NCBI GenBank assembly: GCA_004297555.1
Contig: SCSV01000397.1
Coordinates: 1 to 8,123, forward strand
Direction of reading: 5' to 3'
Length of the DNA stretch: 8,123 nt
From: Salinibacterium sp.
GTDB lineage: Bacteria > Actinomycetota > Actinomycetes > Actinomycetales > Microbacteriaceae
The translations under genes and the position numbers were made by a program. The notes below the pieces were generated by a model. The model ran no database searches. It saw only the letters and a list, made by a program, of their open reading frames with translations, and was not told the origin of the DNA. Positions within the stretch are counted from its first letter, which is position 1, and each line of letters opens with the position of its first letter. Positions 1 through 6,643 of the stretch are shown here, in pieces.

Positions 1-213
1 CACGGACCTGAGTCGGAGCCCACCGCCTACAGTTTGGCGTTCGGATCGGGCATCCACCGCTGTCTGGGGGCGCGTCTTTCGGAGCTTGAGGCGACCGTGA
101 TCGTGCAGGCAACCGCGGCCGCATTTCCGTCGCTCAAGCTTCTCGACTTTGCGCCGGAGTGGACAGAGTTGCTCTCGTTCCGTTCGCCGCGCTCGGTGCT
201 CGTCAGCGCCTGA
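1..213 (+). CDS. Cytochrome P450, C-terminal fragment (5' end outside window)
   Basis: The reading frame is open from the first base and ends at TGA 211-213. It holds the last 70 codons of a cytochrome P450, a haem-thiolate monooxygenase. The visible diagnostic element is the haem-binding loop FGSGIHRCLG (codons 14-23), which fits FxxGxHxCxG. Cys21 (bases 61-63) would be the axial iron ligand, followed by the L-helix sequence ARLSELEA. About 50 residues follow the cysteine, normal for a soluble bacterial P450 tail. The I-helix, ExxR motif and substrate-recognition regions lie outside the window, so family number and substrate cannot be given. No ferredoxin or other redox partner lies in the visible downstream sequence. 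The frame and motif are certain; the biological role is unknown. Confidence 0.93.
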   Translation, partial: HGPESEPTAYSLAFGSGIHRCLGARLSELEATVIVQATAAAFPSLKLLDFAPEWTELLSFRSPRSVLVSA

Positions 214-236
214 CCTCGGCGAGTCAAGCAGGCGCG

Positions 237-242
237 TAGACT
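237..242 (+). promoter_or_regulatory. Possible -10 element upstream of the ABC-F gene
   Basis: TAGACT matches the actinobacterial TAnnnT -10 pattern and lies just after the P450 stop codon. It would start transcription near base 249 and give a leader of about 46-55 nt before the ABC-F gene. No convincing -35 element is visible. The P450 and ABC-F genes could instead be co-transcribed. This is pattern matching only. Confidence 0.35.
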
Positions 243-265
243 TGCTGGCTGTTCCCCCTCCTTCT

Positions 266-280
266 GCGCCGATTCGGCGC
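266..280 (+). other. Short GC hairpin in the P450/ABC-F gap
   Basis: GCGCCG-ATT-CGGCGC forms a perfect 6-bp stem with a 3-nt loop, extendable by one T-G pair. No U-tract follows, so it is not a classical intrinsic terminator. It may be a U-less terminator for the P450 transcript, a structure in the ABC-F leader, or chance in GC-rich DNA. Confidence 0.3.
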
Positions 281-294
281 GCCCACTGAACTGG

Positions 295-1902
<1,608 letters not shown>

Positions 1903-2751
1903 TCAGCGGGAGTGCTCGCGGTCGAGGATCGCGTCTTCGACCTCGGCGTCGCTGCGGGGTTGTGCGGCCGCCTTGCGTCGCTGCCGCTCGATGCGAGCTT
2001 GCTCGGCGGGGGCATCCCGATTTCGAATGCGGTACTCCTGGCGGATCGCCCAGCCGAGCGCGACGAAACCGAGGATGCCGAACATGATCCATTGGAAGGC
2101 GTAGGAGAGGTGCGGGCCCTCGTCGGGTTGCGGCTTGGCGACGGCGATCGGTCGGGTCGGGGGAGCCGGGTCCTCGGTCGCGAGCAGGCCGTAGGCACCG
2201 GTGTAGATCGGCTTGCCGAGCTGCGCCGCAATGTCGGGCAGGTGGATGGTGGCAATCTGGCCGGCCGGGGCTGAGCGCCCCGGAATGGTCGGCTCGCTCG
2301 CCTTCAACCGAGCGACGACCGTGACCAGGCCGGCGGGGGCGTCCGGGATGCTGTCGGGAGAGTCGCTCCGATCGCCCGCGGCCACCCAGCCCCGGTCCAC
2401 GATGAAGACGCGACCATTGGCGAGCTGGAGGGGAACAAGCACCTCGAAGCCGCCAGCGCCGTCGAGCGGGCGCCCGCGCACGAGGATTTGCTTCTCGACC
2501 AGGTAGTGGCCGCTCAGCGAGACGGGCGTCCACTTGTCATCGGAGTCGAAAGCGCCGAGCGTGGGTAGCAGCTTCTCGACGGGTTGCGGGGCGCGGTCCC
2601 AATTCGTCTGCACGCGGGTGATCTCGGCGCGGGCCTGCTCGCGGCGTGCCAACTGCCACTGGGCGAGAAACACGCAGGCGACGGCGAAGGCGAGGGCCAG
2701 AGCCAGATAGCCGAGCCAGCGCCGCGAGAACGCGAAGCGCCAGCCGGTCAT
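1903..2751 (-). CDS. SURF1 family cytochrome c oxidase assembly protein
   Basis: This 282-residue membrane protein has the two-helix SURF1 layout. An N-terminal helix (about 12-31) is followed by WQLARR (32-37), and a large extracytoplasmic domain contains VSLSGHY (77-83), the ILVRGRPL strand (89-96) and VFIVDRGWV (115-123). A C-terminal helix (about 216-237) is preceded by HLSYAFQW (214-221); the His at this position is linked to haem handling in studied SURF1 proteins. The charged cytoplasmic tail is rich in Arg and Ala. SURF1 proteins aid haem a insertion during aa3-type oxidase assembly. No oxidase subunit genes are in view. The ATG overlaps the stop of the upstream small gene by 4 nt (ATGA), implying translational coupling and fixing the start. 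The stop codon directly touches that of the convergent ABC-F gene. Confidence 0.93.
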   Translation of the reverse strand: MTGWRFAFSRRWLGYLALALAFAVACVFLAQWQLARREQARAEITRVQTNWDRAPQPVEKLLPTLGAFDSDDKWTPVSLSGHYLVEKQILVRGRPLDGAGGFEVLVPLQLANGRVFIVDRGWVAAGDRSDSPDSIPDAPAGLVTVVARLKASEPTIPGRSAPAGQIATIHLPDIAAQLGKPIYTGAYGLLATEDPAPPTRPIAVAKPQPDEGPHLSYAFQWIMFGILGFVALGWAIRQEYRIRNRDAPAEQARIERQRRKAAAQPRSDAEVEDAILDREHSR

Positions 2752-2963
2752 GCCTCCACCCGGTCGACTGTCTCACCGAGCGGCGACACCCGCACGGGAA
2801 ACCCGCGAGTGTCGAGGTAGTCGCGCAGAAACTCGCGATGCTCGTCACAGGCGAGCCACACCTTGACGCGGTCCTCCGGATGAATGCGCGGGTTGCGCCA
2901 ATTCACGTTCCAGGCAGCGTCATTGGAGCAACCGGCGCGGGAGCACCGAGGCGCTTCGGTCAC
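2748..2963 (-). CDS. Small Cys/His-rich protein, putative zinc-binding, function unknown
   Basis: This 71-residue protein has Cys7-x4-Cys12 near the N-terminus and Cys39-x2-His42 in the middle, a plausible single zinc site. Around it are a Trp-rich stretch (Trp18, Trp22, Trp36) and the motif KVWLACDEH (34-42). No membrane segment or signal peptide is present. The GTG start lies inside a 4-nt GTGA overlap with the stop of the DUF3099 gene, and the stop overlaps the SURF1 start by ATGA, so three genes are tightly coupled. From memory, similar short actinobacterial proteins sometimes carry the database name acetone carboxylase. That is not credible for a 71-residue chain lacking any catalytic domain. 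Coding status is well supported by the overlaps and the motif pattern. The function is not known; a link to SURF1, such as metal or oxidase handling, is a guess from context. Confidence 0.87.
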   Translation of the reverse strand: MTEAPRCSRAGCSNDAAWNVNWRNPRIHPEDRVKVWLACDEHREFLRDYLDTRGFPVRVSPLGETVDRVEA

Positions 2964-3241
2964 TTCTTCGGCCCGGTCTCATCCTGGCTGCGCACAATCG
3001 AGCCCGGTCGCAGCACCTCGTCGCCGCTGTCTTGCGAGCCCATGTTGGCGAGAACGACGGCGATGTAGGGCAGCACGATCGCTCCGAAGAGGGGCAGCAG
3101 CACCCAGGGCCACGGCACGAATAAGCACAGGCCGATGCAAGCAACGCGGATGCCCATTGCGACGAAGTACTGGGTCATTCGACGGTGCCGCGACGCTTCA
3201 GGGGATTCGCCCAGCGAGGTGATCGACTGCGGTTGTTTCAT
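2960..3241 (-). CDS. DUF3099 family two-helix membrane protein
   Basis: This 93-residue protein matches my memory of the actinobacterial DUF3099 family. It has an N-terminal QSITSLGESPE segment (5-15), a basic patch HRRM, then two hydrophobic helices (about 23-42 and 46-66) with the turn FVPWPWVLLP between them, and a polar C-terminal tail. It is predicted to sit in the cytoplasmic membrane as a hairpin; no activity is known for the family. It heads a leftward operon with the small Cys/His gene and SURF1, and the GTGA overlap at its stop couples it to the next gene. The ATG at 3239-3241 starts the conserved N-terminus. A TAGGCT -10 element on the same strand (3287-3292) would give a leader of about 39 nt. 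Confidence 0.88.
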   Translation of the reverse strand: MKQPQSITSLGESPEASRHRRMTQYFVAMGIRVACIGLCLFVPWPWVLLPLFGAIVLPYIAVVLANMGSQDSGDEVLRPGSIVRSQDETGPKK

Positions 3242-3286
3242 CTGCTCACGTGCCTTGGGAGGGGCCCAGGTGGCCGCTCTGCTCCA

Positions 3287-3292
3287 AGCCTA
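3287..3292 (-). promoter_or_regulatory. Predicted -10 element of the DUF3099-SURF1 operon
   Basis: On the minus strand this reads TAGGCT, fitting TAnnnT. It is identical to the plus-strand element at 3312-3317 serving fabG. The start point would be near 3280, about 39 nt before the DUF3099 ATG. No good -35 is visible, and the expected -35 zone falls on the fabG -10 region, so the two promoters would overlap. Confidence 0.45.
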
Positions 3293-3311
3293 CGTCGCCC
3301 GGCGCGGACTA

Positions 3312-3317
3312 TAGGCT
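3312..3317 (+). promoter_or_regulatory. Predicted -10 element giving a leaderless fabG transcript
   Basis: TAGGCT, with upstream TA giving TATAGGCT from 3310, is followed by exactly 7 nt and then the ATG at 3325. That spacing would place the transcription start at or beside the A of the start codon. The arrangement is typical of leaderless actinobacterial mRNAs and agrees with the absence of a Shine-Dalgarno sequence. Confidence 0.6.
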
Positions 3318-3324
3318 GGTGCGC

Positions 3325-4035
3325 ATGACAACCCCCAGGACTGTGCTTATCACCGGCGGAAATCGTGGCATCGGCAGAGCGATCGCCGAGGAATTTGTGG
3401 CCCAGGGCCACCGCGTCGCCGTCACGGCACGATCGGGTTCCGGTCCCGAGGGTAGCCTCACCGTCATCGCCGATGTCACCGATGCCGCGAGCGTTGACGC
3501 CGCGTTCACCGAGGTCGAGGCACAGCTCGGGCCGGTTGAGGTCGTCATCGCCAACGCCGGCATCACGCGCGACATGCTTCTGCTGCGCATGAGCGACGAG
3601 GACTTCACGGAGGTACTCGACACCAACCTGAGCGGTGCCTTCCGCGTCGTCAAGCGAGCATCCAAGGGGATGCTCAAAGCCAAGTTCGGCCGCATTGTGC
3701 TCGTCTCGAGCGTGGTTGGCCTTCTCGGGTCGGCGGGGCAGGTGAACTACTCGGCCTCCAAGAGCGGACTCATCGGCATGGCCCGTTCCCTCACCCGCGA
3801 GCTCGGCTCGCGCGGCATCACCGCCAACGTCGTGGCTCCCGGTTTCATCGAGACCGACATGACCGCGGAGCTCGCCCCGGAGCAGCAGGATGCCTACCTC
3901 AAGCAGATCCCCGCGGCGCGTTTCGCGAGTCCCAACGAGGTGGCGCGCGTGATCACCTGGCTCGCGAGCGACGACGCGGGCTACATCTCAGGCGCGGTCA
4001 TCCCGGTCGATGGCGGCCTAGGCATGGGGCACTAG
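3325..4035 (+). CDS. fabG: 3-oxoacyl-[acyl-carrier-protein] reductase, FabG-type SDR
   Basis: This 236-residue classical short-chain dehydrogenase/reductase would carry out NADPH-dependent reduction of 3-oxoacyl-ACP in fatty acid elongation. The nucleotide-binding motif is TGGNRGIG (10-17), Asp50 sits in the ADV loop and NAGI at 77-80. The catalytic tetrad is complete: Asn101, Ser129 (SSVVG), Tyr142 and Lys146 (YSASK). The PGFIETDMT segment (172-180) and the ending GGLGMGH resemble FabG, and the last residues recall mycobacterial MabA. The start at 3325 is chosen because the SDR strand begins five residues later and a TAGGCT -10 lies 7 nt upstream. An in-frame GTG at 3319 adds only two residues, and a longer version from 3250 would read through the promoter. 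Reductases of this class can act on other substrates, so the substrate is inferred. The stop codon touches that of the convergent gene. Confidence 0.9.
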   Translation: MTTPRTVLITGGNRGIGRAIAEEFVAQGHRVAVTARSGSGPEGSLTVIADVTDAASVDAAFTEVEAQLGPVEVVIANAGITRDMLLLRMSDEDFTEVLDTNLSGAFRVVKRASKGMLKAKFGRIVLVSSVVGLLGSAGQVNYSASKSGLIGMARSLTRELGSRGITANVVAPGFIETDMTAELAPEQQDAYLKQIPAARFASPNEVARVITWLASDDAGYISGAVIPVDGGLGMGH

Positions 4036-4911
4036 CTAGCGCGCAGCACACCACTTCGCGATCCAGGCGACTGCTTCCTCGTTACTGCGATTCACCTGGA
4101 ATCGCGTGGCAAAGCCCGGCGGTAACACGGTGAATGCCGCCGAAACGACTGTCCCATCATCTGCGACCAGTTCCATGTTCGTCGTCGCGACCCCATGCCC
4201 TGTCACATCGGTTGTGGATCCGTTCGACACGGAGCGCACTCGACTTCGGGGAACAGCGAGTACTGGGAACCACCGGGCGCCAGTGCGACTCCAAAAGGTG
4301 AGTTCGCGATCATCCAGAGTCACGAAACCGCGTCGAGGCCTAAGTCGAACGCGGTCAGCGCCCAAGGGGCCCAACGCGAGGCATGCGGCTTCCAACTCGT
4401 GAGCTGAGTCGTACATCTGCCACACCTTCGCGGTCGGAAGCCGCGTTTGCAGGGCCGCAGCGACGGCATCCATGAATGAGCGTCGGTGCAGAAGAATGCC
4501 CCGAGGCGCTTCTGTTTCGAGCGGTTCGCCAACTCCCACCGGGATGTGCTTGCCGTCGCGGGGAACCGCAACCTTCGGGGCGCCGAGCCGAATCACCATT
4601 CCGGCTCGCGAGCTGATGCGATCAAGGTGCACGTGCGGTCGCCGCAGCGTGGTGTACCCGGCATCCACCTCGTCGCGCTCCTTCTTTCGTCCGTAGAGAG
4701 ATAGCCCCCACACGACCAGCACTCCACCGGCCAGGATCGAGAGCGTCAGGGTGAAGCCGACGAGGGCACCCAACTGGCTCGCGAGAACAAACATGACGGG
4801 GACCAGAACAAGCGGACCAACGAGGTTGAGGCCAATCACGATCCTGCGGGCCGTGTTCGCTGACATGCCGGGCAGAAGGCGAGGATCGCGCGCGGACCCC
4901 GCCCCGGTCAC
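4036..4911 (-). CDS. Membrane protein of unknown function, paralog B (two predicted helices)
   Basis: I do not recognise the family. From GTG 4911 the product is 291 residues, and two membrane helices (about 25-45 and 50-72) follow a conserved N-terminal RLLPGMSANTARR. Next come DAGYTTLR (83-90), HVHLDR (94-99), GEPLET (128-133), VWQMYDSAHELEAA (163-176), LTFWSRT (204-210) and a beta-rich C-terminal region with FPVLAVPRSRVRSV (215-228) and TVLPPG (261-266). It is a clear paralog of the gene just upstream but lacks that protein's second membrane hairpin. The C-terminal region could be a PH-like fold; this is inference. The start is set by the GTGA overlap with the upstream stop and by alignment of residues 1-15 with the paralog's start. 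A GTG at 4944 would add 11 unmatched residues and a 37-nt overlap. Its stop touches the fabG stop. Confidence 0.85.
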   Translation of the reverse strand: MTGAGSARDPRLLPGMSANTARRIVIGLNLVGPLVLVPVMFVLASQLGALVGFTLTLSILAGGVLVVWGLSLYGRKKERDEVDAGYTTLRRPHVHLDRISSRAGMVIRLGAPKVAVPRDGKHIPVGVGEPLETEAPRGILLHRRSFMDAVAAALQTRLPTAKVWQMYDSAHELEAACLALGPLGADRVRLRPRRGFVTLDDRELTFWSRTGARWFPVLAVPRSRVRSVSNGSTTDVTGHGVATTNMELVADDGTVVSAAFTVLPPGFATRFQVNRSNEEAVAWIAKWCAAR

Positions 4912-5963
4912 TCGCGCAGGCCGATCCACCCCGCGAGCCACCACACGGCCGATTCGTTGGCGTACTTGATGCTCGACCGCGCCTGAACTCCCGGAGGCAC
5001 GACGGTGAAGGCGAGCGAGAATAGTTTGCCGTCGTTTCCGGTGATCGCCACGAGTGTTGTCGCGAGCCGATATCCGAACACGTCACGCGTGGTTCCATTC
5101 GCCACCGAGAGCACCCGGTCACGCGGAATCTCCAGGATCGGAACTAACTTCGAGCGGGTTCTGCTCCAGAAGGTCAGGTGCGAGTCGCCGAACGTCGCGA
5201 AGTTGCGCCGCGGTACGCGGCGACGGGAGCCGCTCCCCGCCGACCCGGCGAAGGTTCGATGGGCGGCATCCAACTCTGCTCCTGAATCGACAATGGACCA
5301 CACTTCCGCGCCCGGCACATGTGCCTGGAGTTGTGCGCAGTAGAACCGAGTTGGCACGCCGATGCCAACAAACCATGGCAGCAACGAAAGGAGGATCGCA
5401 AGTATGAGGCCCGGGGCGACAGTCAGCGGATTGACCCCCATGGAGATCACCCATTGCGGAATTACGGCCGTGAGAGCCAATGCGACGAAGAGAGCCACGT
5501 CGAACCGGTCGTTGCGGAGCAGTACAGCAATCGGGATGCGCCGGGTCTCCAGGGGTTCACCGAAATCGACGCGGATTTGGTCGCCCTTGCGCGGCAGTGC
5601 ATCTCGCTCCGCTCCGGCATGGAGTACGGCTGCTCGAGTCACTCGTCTGCTCCACGGATCAATGCAATCGAGATGGAGGTGCGCGTCGCGCAGCGTCGTG
5701 TAGCCGGCATCGAACTCTGCCCGTTGCCGCCGCCTACTGAAGGCGTAGCACGCGAGAACAGCCGACACGAGAGTCGCCGTGTAGAGCGCCGCCGCGACGA
5801 GAGTGGTCGCTATGGCGAACCGGCCGAACGCAATAAGTAACCCAGGGGACATGAGCGATGTGTAGTAGGTGAACCAATAGAGTCCGGTCGTCAACCGCCG
5901 TGCCGTGCGCGCCGAAATCCCCGGCAGAAGTCGCGTGTCGCGCGCGATCGCAGTGGCGGTCAT
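4908..5963 (-). CDS. Membrane protein of unknown function, paralog A (four predicted helices)
   Basis: This unrecognised protein of 351 residues is paralogous to the next gene downstream. It begins with RLLPGISARTARR (11-23), then two helices (about 27-47 and 50-75), a juxtamembrane DAGYTTLRD (85-93), HLHLDC (95-100) and GEPLET (135-140). A second hydrophobic hairpin follows (about 154-175 and 180-203) that the paralog lacks. After it come VWSIVDSGAELDAA (221-234), the basic linker SRRRVPRR (246-253), LTFWSRT (263-269), VPILEIPRDRVLSVANG (274-290) and TVVPPG (320-325). The final part alternates hydrophobic and polar residues as beta strands do and may be a bacterial PH-like domain at the membrane; that is a fold guess. 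The ATG overlaps the serB stop by 4 nt (ATGA), so it is probably translated by coupling to serB. No catalytic motif is evident. Confidence 0.88.
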   Translation of the reverse strand: MTATAIARDTRLLPGISARTARRLTTGLYWFTYYTSLMSPGLLIAFGRFAIATTLVAAALYTATLVSAVLACYAFSRRRQRAEFDAGYTTLRDAHLHLDCIDPWSRRVTRAAVLHAGAERDALPRKGDQIRVDFGEPLETRRIPIAVLLRNDRFDVALFVALALTAVIPQWVISMGVNPLTVAPGLILAILLSLLPWFVGIGVPTRFYCAQLQAHVPGAEVWSIVDSGAELDAAHRTFAGSAGSGSRRRVPRRNFATFGDSHLTFWSRTRSKLVPILEIPRDRVLSVANGTTRDVFGYRLATTLVAITGNDGKLFSLAFTVVPPGVQARSSIKYANESAVWWLAGWIGLRE

Positions 5964-6598
5964 CCGCGCAGCCCCAGCAGCGGGAGTACCTGGCTTAGGT
6001 CGCGCGTGTCGATGAGTACGTCGGCGGCAGCTCGAACCGCGGGCTTCGCGTCGAACCCGATCGAGAGCCCTGCGACAGCCATCATCGCGAGGTCGTTCGC
6101 ACCATCACCGACGGCGATAGTGCGGGAGAGCGGCACTCCGCAGTCGAGGGCCCATCCCTGAAGAGCCGATGCCTTCGCCGCGGCGTCGACGATGTCGCCC
6201 GAGACCTCGCCGGTGAGTTGATCATCGACGACCGCGAGACAGTTCGCCCGCCAGTAGTCGAGACCAAGCGACGCAGCAATGGGGTCGAGAATCTCGTGGA
6301 AGCCGCCCGACACGGCGCCGACCTTGCCGCCAGCGGCATGGATGCCCGCGATCATCTGGGGCACCCCGGTTGTGACAGAGACTCTGGAGCGCACGGCGTC
6401 GGCTATTGAGGCGGGCAGCCCCTTGAGCGTTGCGACTCTAGCCTGCAGGCTCTCGGCGAAGTCCAGTTCGCCGTTCATGGCGCGATCGGTGATCTCCGCG
6501 ACCGCAGCGAGCGAGCCTGCCTCGGCGGCGAACAGCTCGATGACTTCGTTCTCGATCAGGGTCGAATCGACGTCCAAAACAACGAGAAAGCGGGCCAT
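5960..6598 (-). CDS. serB: Phosphoserine phosphatase, HAD superfamily
   Basis: This 212-residue cytosolic HAD-family phosphatase would hydrolyse O-phosphoserine to serine, the last step of serine biosynthesis. Motif I is DVDSTLI (9-15), with Asp9 the nucleophile and Asp11 the acid/base. Motif II is SGG (97-99) within AVSGGFHEIL, the motif III Lys is Lys142, and motif IV is GDGANDL (164-170), with Asp165 and Asp169 for Mg. The cap region follows motif I (about 16-75), with Glu17 and ENEVIELFA in the expected place for substrate recognition. This is the short form without the N-terminal ACT-like domain of larger actinobacterial SerB proteins. It lies 45 nt downstream of glgC, probably in the same transcript. 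GAAAGG (minus strand, 6610-6615) is a plausible ribosome-binding site 11 nt before the ATG. Its stop overlaps the start of paralog A. Confidence 0.93.
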   Translation of the reverse strand: MARFLVVLDVDSTLIENEVIELFAAEAGSLAAVAEITDRAMNGELDFAESLQARVATLKGLPASIADAVRSRVSVTTGVPQMIAGIHAAGGKVGAVSGGFHEILDPIAASLGLDYWRANCLAVVDDQLTGEVSGDIVDAAAKASALQGWALDCGVPLSRTIAVGDGANDLAMMAVAGLSIGFDAKPAVRAAADVLIDTRDLSQVLPLLGLRG

Positions 6599-6643
6599 CC
6601 TGCGGTGCGCCTTTCTGAAGATCCTGACCTGTCGAACGCCGCT

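Noticed and set aside
3247..3252. CACGTG palindrome in the DUF3099 leader as a regulator site
   Set aside because: A single six-base palindrome has little weight, and no bacterial regulator can be named for it.
3250..3324. N-terminal extension of FabG by 25 residues
   Set aside because: It would start far ahead of the SDR fold and read through the predicted -10 element. The extension does not resemble FabG N-termini.
5319..5840. Plus-strand frame of 173 codons inside paralog A
   Set aside because: It is antisense to a gene supported by paralogy and coupled overlaps. The product is highly charged and motif-free.
6599..6643. Possible terminator or separate promoter between glgC and serB
   Set aside because: No stable hairpin, U-tract or TAnnnT element with sensible spacing was found in these 45 bases.
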